From contig NMRA01000261.1 in the NCBI GenBank assembly GCA_002633005.1, positions 513,215 to 577,214 of the forward strand: DNA of 64,000 bases, read 5' to 3'. Shown here one piece after another: positions 45,401-57,400 of this stretch. Both the position numbers and the translations under genes were made by a program. Position 1 is the first letter of the stretch. Every line of letters starts with the position of its first letter. The notes below the pieces were generated by a model that was not told where the DNA came from, did not search any database, and saw only the letters and a program-made list of their open reading frames with translations. Source of the DNA: Phoronis australis (lineage: Eukaryota; Phoronida; Phoronidae).

Positions 45401-48400
45401 ATGGATGAAAAGTCTCGGTTTCATCTCCATGGCTTCGCAAGTGTGTTTCTAAATGATGACATAATGCCACAGTAAGTAATTCATGTACTTGTCACAGTAG
45501 TACTGGTGTACACTGTGGGTGAACATTTTAAACCTCGTATAATCCACTGTGGCGTAAACTGTTGTTTTGGATGCTTGACTCTGTATGATGCTCTTGTTAT
45601 AAACATAATGAACCCAACCTGCATGGAGAATTGATAATAAAGACTCTGGACAATCATCTGGTTTTTTACCCACAATTTCACCAAGACAATGGAATTAGAT
45701 TTTCCCATGCAAGACTTCGGAGAATATGGCTGGTGTGGCCCTGTAAAGCATGTCCCTGATGATAGTACAGATAAGCTGTCAAACAAATTTACTATTCATT
45801 ATTTTGGTCTTGCTCAAGAAAGTGATGGATTATCCAAGGTATAGTGTGTTTGGAAAGCTAGGAATGTGTTGGACTGGTATCGAGTATCAATTACTGAATT
45901 TTCCCATGTGAAATCTCACCAATGTGGAATACAATATGGTCGACAAGTGAAATTTCTCATTTTGTACGAAACAATTGTTGCACCAAATTATATGCTTTTC
46001 CATGATCAAGTTTTGTATTGCAGCTATAACCAGACAAAGTTTTGGAAAATTGTGAACATTCACTACAGTGTTAGAAGCCTTTAAAAATAAAAAAGGACAA
46101 TTTTGGCATTTGTTTTTGTCCGACATTGGTGAAATTTTACTGTTCTTAACAAAATGCATTATCCTTATGATTTCGCATTGTTTTTCATATTCATCACAGG
46201 TGAACCAGCCTTGACAAAATCCAAGCTTGCTATCTCAATTGTTAAAGCAGGTCGTTGAGAACTCTGTTTAATGTAAAGGAAATAGGGCTTTGAGCTGGAG
46301 AACTCAGAACATTCACATGTCTCTAGTACTCCAAGCTTATTTGGTCAAGGCATTTGAAGGTCATATCATGTTGATACCTAGTTGAGACTCAAAATAGTCA
46401 TCTCTGATGAATTGTTTCAAAATCACTTTTTCTAATCTTTAGGCCGGAAGCGGCAAATGGCATGCATGGGAAAGCTGACAAAAATATTGGTGAGTTAAGA
46501 ACAGTCCCAGATAGGACATCCAGCGCGCGCCACTCTGCCCTTGAACGTCTCCAAAATCTTAGGAAGAAAAAGAAAGCACGCGACGCCAGTGAAGGTGTTT
46601 CAAGCAACTGCCACAAGGATTGTTTTGACTATTCAGATGTCATTTGTTTACCAAGTTTAAAAGAGCGCATCAAGAAGAAGAATGCCAAGTTGACTGTGGG
46701 AGTATTGGATAGTGACACAAACAAAAATGCATCAGGACATTCAGTCCCTTCCAGCAGCAGTCCCTCCTTGTCCACTGTAACTAGTAATAGCAGTTTTCCT
46801 TCAGATGGTAGAGGGCAGCACTGTGAACAGTATACAGATTCATATGATGATGATTTTACCTTCCCCGTTTCTCCGAGTAGAGACAGAGATTCTTCGCAGC
46901 ACCTGAGTTCGTTTACGAGACCTATCCTCCATTCGAGTGAATCGGCATGTGTGCAATCAGTATCTAACAGTGATAGCTTTTCATTTCCTATCAACGTTAA
47001 AAGAGTTACACATGGCCGAAAGAGATCACATTCTTCAGGCAAACGCAGTAGTTATGGATCCCTTGGAAGTAGTGAGCCCTATAGTGTTGAGTTACCTGCA
47101 GGGGTTAAACAGGTGTCCTCAACTGCCCCCGCTCCTTCTGTCAGGTTGAGAAACAACTCCTCCAAAACTGGGACTTCCGAACTGGCCTTCAACAGAGTGC
47201 AGCCAATGGATTGTTTCACTTCAAAACAGAAAAAAATTAAAGAGAAATCCAAGTGTAATAAATTATTAAAAAAAGGACTGTCATCTCCCAATGATTTTCC
47301 CATGCGACATCATTCCAAAAGGCAAAGACATGCATCTTCTGAGGGTAAGTATTTCTAGATTACGGACCTGTTGTCTTGCTTGAGATGTATGCATTGCTGT
47401 GTTTATATAGCCATATCCCAAAGTACCACCACGCCATTCCTATTCTTTGTTCATTATGAAATTTCACACCAAAATATTGCGATTACACTTTTTTCTTAAG
47501 GCAAATAATAAAGAAATTACTGTTGTCAGCAACACAACACAAACCATGCTAAGAATGGTGTAGAATTCTCTTTAGTGATTTTTTTGTTGAGGAAATTTTG
47601 AAAATAAAGTTCCACTTGTTCGTCATATTTTGTATACCCGAAACATATGAGTTAATGCCCTGGGCACTTAAATTCGTGAGTCTGGAAATTTGAGGGGTGG
47701 GCACTTATCCCGGAGGTGGGCACTTAAATTAGAAAAGTCAAGAAATTGGGAGTTGGTGCACAGCCAAACATGAGCGCTTAGACAATTGAATTGGCCACCT
47801 TTGACCATCGAAATTGAAGTTCACAGATCTGAAATTCAAAGAACTTACCACAAATGCAATTGCTGCTGCCAAAGATAAATCGACACTTTCTGACTCTAGC
47901 CATATGCAACTTGAAATAGAAAATTTAGTACTTTGAAACAAAAAGGCCCAAGTTCTAAGATTGTCTTCCACATGAATGTCATCAAAGTCACTGAAGTTTG
48001 ATAAATCTAAAAGCATGCTCCTTCCTTTTTATTCAGAGTTGAAATTTTTATACTCAAACAATTGAAAAACTTCCTACCAAGAATTTTTGTAAGGTGTTGT
48101 ATGCCCTCGCCAAGTAAAGTAGTGTTATGCAGGAATGATGCTGTGGAAATTTCACAAGGATAAAATCTTGTGTGTTATATTAGTTACTTGTTCAATAATT
48201 AGTTTTGCACGAAATAAAAAGCCTTGAAATACTTCGACTTTGTGCGGATTTCCATTATGGGGCAATTTGAGTTTGCTCTTTTGGCACTGAATACGTGCCA
48301 TATATAGAAAAAAATAGGTTAGCCACAAAATATCACGGAACCTCAGCATGCCTCAGTCACTTCAGCTTAGCAGTTAAACGAGGCCAGATTGGGCTCTTAA

Positions 48401-51400
48401 AACTGGGAGAAAAGTATGGTTCCTTTGAAAAATAAATTTATTGTAGCATAGAATGAGTGACTATAGCTGACCATTATCCTGGAATGTGACAATGTCATTA
48501 ACAAATGAATGCACTGCAGAAGATACAATGTCTCCTGCAATGACTAACTCCCTCCGCTAGTCTAAGTAGTGGGTGCCTAATTGGAAGTTCTCAAAAGTAG
48601 AGTGTGGCCACTTACTTGAGCCTCAGATTAGTCTATCTGAGCTTGAGCATGGGTGGCAATAACCCAAATGTTTATTTAAGTAATTATTCAGTATAAAGAG
48701 TTGCTATAAAATGGTTTTTTGTCAAGGATGAACTGTTAGAGCGAAATCGTCAACTGAATTCCATGTGCGTAGCTCTAGGGAATGCGTTACAACACCTGTG
48801 TCAAGTTTGTAAACATGTCTTCTTGTATTTTGCAGATGATATCTTTATTCTTAATGAGATCCCAGCTGTCAATCATTCAGATGTGGAGTCTGATGAGGCG
48901 CTTGCCAGACATCTTCAGGTGACGTCTACGTCTACGTCTTGTTTCAAATAACTCTTACACACAGAAGTTCATAATAAAACACACTAGAGCACGTTTCAAT
49001 TCTGACGAAGTCTCAACAAAAACCTTGACAATTGTTCCTCCACACACTTTGTTGAAGTCCTTTTTCAAATAAACAATTAGTGACTAGGGACTATAATGTT
49101 ACAAAACCTCTCAAAGATCAAAATTGCCATTTTATTGAAACAAATATTTGACTTTATGTACCAACTGGGAAGAAGTTCGTCTAAATTTGACAGTCTGACA
49201 GAATTCTATCAAAGTGTGTCTAGTTTATTTTGTAAACCACTGACAGTATAATTGTTTTTGGTCTGCATTTAATTGAGAATTGATGCGGTGATGCAATATT
49301 TTGGGTGTAATTTTTGTTCAAAAAAGTCACCTGATATGAGCTGAATTGGTGTGTGTGGGGGGGGGGAGGAGTGGGGTGGTGACCACAAGTCTAAAAAAAA
49401 CCGCACCACTTGATTCTGGAAACCCGTTCAAAAATCAATAATTTGTCCCCAAGTTGCCAAGCCACCTTGTTAAAAATCCACGTAAGATAATTATGTTTGT
49501 TTAGCTTTTGAAAAATCAACCTCACTTAATTTATGCGGGCAAGTGCAGGCTTCAAAATGAGTTGTGTGCAGACTTGAACTGATTTTGCTTGTTCCTATTT
49601 TTGATTGGTCTATTGAGGGATTCTCAGACCTCTTTAAAGATGTATTTGCATGCTCCTAACTATGCTGATGTTTGGCAGGAACTAAACCACAATGTTTTTT
49701 GAACATCATCTACGCTAAACAAAATGCAGTTTGTTGCAAATGTGAAAACAAAAAATTCTGCAATTTGTAACTTTTGTATTTAATGACGTATCGTGGGGGC
49801 TTACAAAGCCCGCATCATGCAGTGTTACTCCCCAACACTACCTCATGTAACTTACGGGACACGGTTTAGGGATTTACGGCATATCATTTTCGACACAAAA
49901 CTCGTTCTTAAATTATTTGGCAATTTTCAACATACTTCATATTCACGTCGTCGCGAAATATTGTGTTTTTAACTAATTTGACCAAGCAATCACGGAGATA
50001 ATGAATTAGCCTTCAAGTTCCACTTTAACCCGCATCATTGTCTCATGTTTTTAGGAGGAAATGGATCAGGAGTTTGCAGCTGCATTAGCCAATGAAATGT
50101 CATCACAAGCTGCCTTAGCCAATGAAATGTCACCACAAGCTGTCTTAGCCTATGAAATTTCAACACAAGCTGCATTAGCCAATGGAGTTTCAACAGCTAT
50201 ACAGTCACCATTAATGAACAGTGTGGTAGTAAGTAATGGACAGTCATACTGTGTGTGACAGAAGGCTGTAAACAAAGAAATTATTATTTACTTTTTCTAG
50301 CTTTTAACTTTACATGATGATCACTGCGTTCCTACTTGTATGTTCATAATATGTGGACGACTCCAAATGTCAGCCAAACTGCTTTCCTTGATCTCAATTT
50401 CAAGGTCTCTGCCAGAAAATAATGTTGAAGTTACATCATGTCACAGTTTGTGAAAGTTGATTTTTATGCGCCCACTTATTTATATGTGGACGCATTATGC
50501 TGTCATCTCTGTCCGTCTGTCTGTCCTGCTTCCGGCGTCTGTCCAGCGTCCGTCCGGCGTCCGTTGCTCTATCTCCAAAACCCTTTGACATACGTTCATG
50601 AAATTTGGCACATATGTTCCATTCATGAATGGGATGGCATGAGCGAACTTTGGGACGGATCCGACTACCGGTGTGCTCCCTAGTGGCAATTTTAGTTTTT
50701 TACGCTTACCTTTGTATTTTCAAAAGTCTTGAACGGATTTTCTTGAAATTTGGATATTAATGTTGGCACCTATTAGTGAGATGACGCTATCCTCTTGTTT
50801 TAGGATGGATTCGACGTAGTTTGCACCACTTAGTGGCCATTTTTACTGTTTTCGAGTCTGTTTTTTTGCGTCCACCCCTCTATCAACCACACCGCTCAAA
50901 GGATGATTGTGAAAATTGGCATGTATGTGTTTACTATGAAGAGGACGGTTGATGATGATTTTCTGACGATTTTGAGTACTGTGGTGCCTCCTAGTGGCAG
51001 TTTTTTTTTGCGCCTATGGCTGTATCTCCTAGACCGTTGGCAGGATCTTTACAAAATTTAGTAAGTATATTTATATGATGTTAACAACGGACGACGACGA
51101 TTTTTTCTTTTTGGACATATCCGACTACCGGTGTGCCCCCTAGTGGCAATTTTTTTTACGTTTACCTTTGTATCTTCAAAAGTCCTGAATGGGTTTTCAT
51201 GAAATTTATTATGTAGGCACCTGTTAGTGAGATGACGCTATCCTCCTGTTTTTGGATAGATTCGTTGTAGTTTGCGCCACCTAGTGGCCATTTTTACTGT
51301 TTTCGGGTCTGTTTTTTGCGTCCACCCCTCTATCAACAAACCGCTCAAAGGATGATTGTGAAAATTGGCATGTATGTGCTTACTATAAAGAGGACGGTTG

Positions 51401-54400
51401 ATGATGATTTTCCGATGATTTCAACTACTGTGGTGCCTCCTAGTGGCAATTTTAGTTTTTTGTGTTTAACGCAGTATCTTCAAAGGTCCTCAACAGATTT
51501 TCATAAAATTTTAAATATAGGCATCTATTGGTGTGATGACGCTATCTTTCTGTTTTTGGATGGAATCGAGGTATTTTGCACCACCTTGTGGCCATTTTTG
51601 CTGTTTTCAAATCTTATTTTTGGTGTCCACCCCTGTATCAACCAAATCATTTGAAAATTGGCATATAATAGTAATGTTCTCTGTGTGAAGACGACCTTTG
51701 ATGATGGTGACTGATTACTGTGGTGCTTCCTAGTGGTAGTTTTGTTTTGCTCCCATAGTTGTATCTCTTAAACCCACTGCAGGATCTTTACTAAATTTAG
51801 TAAGTGTATTTATTTGAAGATAACAACAGACGACGACGGACACTGTGCCCTCTAGTGGCAATTTCATTTTATTCTGTTTTCCTTTGTTTCGTTGAAGTTC
51901 CTTGACAGATTTTTATGAAATATGTCATGTTCCTGTGTTTGGATGGATTGTATGTTTTTGCGTCATCTAGTGGCCATTTTTATGATACAAATAAATAACC
52001 CTAAAAGCACACCATTTGCAATGCATTAGTGGGCGCATTTCAACGCTCTGCGATGCTCTTGTTAAAGTAAATTTTTTATTGCAAAGATATTTGTCTTGCT
52101 TATCTTTACCCAAAAAATCACATGCAACTGCATCCTTAAAAGTGCGTGCATCTTGAGGTGGCGAGGGACAGTTTGATCTCACTGAATCAAGTTGTTCATC
52201 TAAGACTCTCCCATAATGCTAACTTAATGTGATTACAAGAATTGCCAGAATGTATGTTTGTCTCTAACAGGGCCGTAGACACCGCACTGGGAGTAGTAGT
52301 CGATGGTCAGTAAGAGACAGGCGATCACGTAGAGGTTAGTGTTGTTGTGTCTCAGATTTGGTTAGGACGTTAGATCATTGACAATAGTTGTGTGTACCTC
52401 TGACTTTACTTAATAACTGTATGAAGCCATGCTGTCTGTTATGGATTCTCTTCATTGATGATGTTTTGAGATAAGGAATGAATCTGGTGAATATTAAGGA
52501 CTTATTGTTAATGTGGTTTCGCTGAATGTGAGACACACGTCCTTGTTATATTTTGTGAGGCTGCCCACCGTTAGGTACTTTTAGGATTTTAGGGTACACA
52601 TGAGTTTTAAAATTCTACAGATTTCACTATTTCCCATTAAAAGTAAAATATAACTAAATTATCAGCATTTTTGAAGCGAGATTGCAAACTTCGTGGCTGA
52701 AAAATCCACCATTAAAGGACTGTAATAATCAAGAGCCCATGGTTACGTGGCTTTGCTGTATGGGATATTAGCTGCTTTACAAATCAAGTTGGAGATGTTG
52801 AGTAGGAATTTTTGAAGCTAATGAATTCCAAAAAATCATTCAAATCACATTTTAGAAAATGGGAAAAGTATTTCATTGCACTGACTTTATCACCAAGGAT
52901 CAGTACCTATAACATCACCGTGGATCAGGAATCATTGAGATATTGTCTGAGATTTGCTGAAGCCTTTGCCTCAGAAAAATCAATGGGTTGACAGCCCTGA
53001 TTTTGTCTTGACTTGACCTGTTTTGTGCTGGGGGGTCTGGGTGTAGGTTGATTGCATTTCTGCAAATAGCACATAACATTTTTGCACTATCGTGCTTTCA
53101 GGTGATCCTGGCACTAGAAATCATAGAATGTACTCGGTAAGTATATCCAAGTTATGTTCAAGCTTGTCAAATGAATTCTGTGTTCCTTTTTGAAATAGTG
53201 TGCAACAATTTGCTATGATTTTAACCCAAAACGATTANNNNNNNNNNNNNNNNNNNNNNNNNNNNNNNNNNNNNNNNNNNNNNNNNNNNNNNNNNNNNNN
53301 NNNNNNNNNNNNNNNNNNNNNNNNNNNNNNNNNNNNNNNNNNNNNNNNNNNNNNNNNNNNNNNNNNNNNNNNNNNNNNNNNNNNNNNNNNNNNNNNNNNN
53401 NNNNNNNNNNNNNNNNNNNNNNNNNNNNNNNNNNNNNNNNNNNNNNNNNNNNNNNNNNNNNNNNNNNNNNNNNNNNNNNNNNNNNNNNNNNNNNNNNNNN
53501 NNNNNNNNNNNNNNNNNNNNNNNNNNNNNNNNNNNNNNNNNNNNNNNNNNNNNNNNNNNNNNNNNNNNNNNNNNNNNNNNNNNNNNNNNNNNNNNNNNNN
53601 NNNNNNNNNNNNNNNNNNNNNNNNNNNNNNNNNNNNNNNNNNNNNNNNNNNNNNNNNNNNNNNNNNNNNNNNNNNNNNNNNNNNNNNNNNNCACTAGAAG
53701 TAAACCGAATTCTTCTTCGCTTGAATGCGAAATGAACATATTTACATGTTGACCATATAAGATCTTTTTCCTCCATAGTCATGAGTCTGTTGAATTTTGT
53801 AACATTGGGATTGTTGTAGCTCCATGCAGGCAAATATCGTTTCCTAAGGTCATCGTAGAATGGGCATTCGATAACAAAATGATATTCCGACTCGACATAT
53901 GTCCTAACACAGAGAGGGCATAACCTTTCTGTTCTGTTAAGTTTCAAGTGTCTACCCTTTTCAATCATTAGTGCATGCGCTGAACATCTCAATCTCACCA
54001 TATCAGATCTAACATTTACATTGTCAATTACATCTAAATAGTTTTCAAAACATATATTTAACTTAAAAGTTCTGTAAGTTTCCAGCTTAATCGAATTGTT
54101 CAAAATATCTTGCCATTTTTGCTGATCAATATCTTTGCATCTTTGTTTAAAAAGTGATATGAAGCTTGTCTCGGAACCTACACCCTGATTATACCATGCT
54201 TCTCCAAAACCAAACTGAAATAACAATTTCTTAACATCATTAACCCAGCACGGTTTATTAACATTTTCCGTCATATTGTACTGCCATTCATAGCAATGAT
54301 ATGTAATTTTTGACTCATCGGTTTTTAATAGTTTTAACCAATATTTCATAATTCTAGGAAGTCGGTAAGCAATCAAGGAGTAACGACCCATCTCACCTCT

Positions 54401-57400
54401 AGCAGTCGATGAAATTGCCGTGCTAGGCAAATTTAAAATTTCTTTACAAAACTTTGTGTGGACTATTTCAATACATTCGCAATCATTAAAACCCCAGATC
54501 TCACAGCCATAATGAAGTATCGGCAATATTTTACAATCGAATAATTTTAAACTAACTTTAACAGGGAGTGCATTAAAACCATTGACATTTTTTCTCATCA
54601 AATTCACTGCCTTAGTAGCCTGTAATGATAGAGTTTTCTGTGCGCAAGACCACGAACTATATATATGCAGCGATAATTTTAGGAGCGCGTCCTGCATCAT
54701 TGGTGCAAAATATCTTTTATTGATGCATTATTTCTGGCCAACGAGTGCACTAAAACTTTTGGCAATTTCGCCTGATCTTTTCTTGAATAATGTGTATTAC
54801 ATTCAGAATCTAATACGTCAACCACAATGCATAGCGATTGATCAAAATAACAATTTTAATGATATGGGGTCTTGTATATTGCGGAAATGCTGATCCCAAT
54901 TGCAGGTTTATGTGTTTAGTTAAATCGAAATGCAGTTAGTCATCCAAACTAATAACTAATTGTGCAACATACTAAGGTAGCAGACAAAATCATGTATATT
55001 TAAATTCCAGCTCCCAAATATCAAATCAAAAAAGGGCAGGACGTGTCCTATAGGTCCTAAAAATTGGCCCATAGATTTGAGGGCATGTGGGTCAATTGTT
55101 TCATAGCCGTGTATTTTTTCTAAAATGATCCTTGTAATTGTTGAAGTCCATATGCCTGTATGTGAAGGTGTGCCTATATGTATAACAATAAAGCAGAAGA
55201 GGAAAATTTTTGAAATATTGTGTGTGACAGTTTCCTTATCAATTACTTAATCTTAGGTGTTGACGGACATTCAATTTCAAAGGATTCAAAATCGTGTTGG
55301 TGATTTCTCTCAAAAATTCCTGTTGCTCATTAGTACGCCATAAAATCAACATTACAATGCTTGGTTTTTTCGCAGCTAGTGGATCCTGTAGTTCAAAGTG
55401 GGTGATCGTTCCACGCAGCCGTAGGCTGATTCACCTCAAGCGTTTGTAACCAATATAACAAACTTGGTGAAGAGTTTTCAGCCTTACTCCAAACCTTTAA
55501 GGGTTGATGAATGTTGCAGAACATTGGTACAAAGATTAAAGGCGAAGGCAACCTGTTTTCATGTCATTTTTAGCAAAAATAAGGTTCGTTGATTATCCCA
55601 GACATATTTTTCACTTATTTACTGCTTTTCGTAATTTAATTAATTACTCGTCGCCTACTCCGGAAGTGACGTTTTGGGAGGCAAGAATTTCGCGCCAATT
55701 TCTTTTCATATAGTCTGACTGTGAGAGCAGTCAAGTCAGTCATTGTTCTACCTCGGTTAATTGTGATAAGTTCGGTCGTCGTTTGCTTTTGCTTACGAGT
55801 CAGTCAACATGCCACGCTGTTGCTGAGTACTGGGGTGTACTCATTATCGTCTCACGTACAGAGGAAGAACTGTCCCACTTGCCCGAGGGTGATCTGAGCA
55901 CCCAAACTGCTTACATCCCGCCGTGTGACTCCCTTGACACACACCTGGCACCTTCTAAATAGCTCCAATACAAGTCCACAATAAACTTATCAAACTTAGG
56001 CTCACCGATCTGTTCATTGGATGATGAACTGTCCTCTTCACTGGGTGTCGAACTGGGCCTGTATTCACTCCCACTACTCAACATCGCTGCAGGGCTGTGT
56101 ACAGGCTCTGGGTTAGAGACAACAGCACAGAGCGAATCACTGCTAGTTCCCAGAATTGCACGCAATGGGGTTACGTTCTGAGGCGCGGGTGACAGTAGAT
56201 GAAGTGCCTCCAGTCACTGTATATAGTGGCCACAGCTCGTGAGGCTTCTCGCTTCAAAAACGCATTTCTCGGGGGTGGCGACGGGGCACTGCCGGGAATC
56301 AACAGCGACGGTATGGTACCTTTCTTCAGGCGTTGTTTCGCAGGGACCTTCATCAATTCAGCGTACATATCTGTCATAATCTGACGGCAGAAAATGCTTG
56401 CCACACACTCAGTAACCCCCCATTGCTTTGTACGTTGCGTGGACGGGTAGCGCTGCGTTTTTCTCATGAACGAGCTAGCCAAGTACGGCGAAGTGTGTCA
56501 TCCTTCGGAAAGCGACACAAGGTACCCAAAGCGCGTGTGAGATGATAATGAGTTCATCACGGCACGCAGCAACAGAGTGGTATGTTGACCGACTTGTAAA
56601 CAAAAGCAAACGACGACCAAACTTATCACAAATGAGGTAGAACAATGACTGACTCGACAGCTCTCACAGTCAGACTTTTATGAAAAGAAATTGGCGCGAA
56701 ACTCTTGCCTCCCAAAACGTCACTTCCGGAGTAGAAGACGAGAAATTAATCAAATTCCAAAAAGCTGTAATTAAGTGAAAAATGTGTCTTGGATAATCAA
56801 AGAACCTTATTTTTGCTTAAAGTGACATGAAAAAAGGTTGCCTTCGCATTTAAGATGTTAGTACTATTTAATTAGCTAAAACACGGTTAAGTATCCTTTT
56901 ACATTAACAGATAAAGAACAATGCAAAAGTGTAGTTTAAGACAGAATGCACCTATTTTGAACCAGTTGCTCGTGCACTGGTATTCAAAACGGTTGTTGAG
57001 TAGAAATGTTTCTTATGACGAAGAGGTATTTGGATATTGGCGCAGGAACCTTAATCCGTGCATCATATAAGAATATTGCTGCATGAACCTTAATCTGCAC
57101 ATCATGTAAGAAAATTTTCTGCCCGTTTTACTGGAGATGTTCCCCCAGTGACTAAAACAATAACTGAGTAAAGTTGTATTGAAGCACTTCATTGCGACAG
57201 AAAATTCTGGAATATAGATTAAAAGAGTCATGCTAAAAGTCTAGTCCAGTTCATTTTTAAAACTACGTTTTTATTGTATTTTTGCTTTTGGTTAGAATTT
57301 TCTGTCAGATCTCTGCTGCATTGTTTATCGAGCCTCATTTTAATTCCATTGTCTGTTGATTTTATTGCTTCATATTTCCTCAGGAACTCCTTCAACTTGC

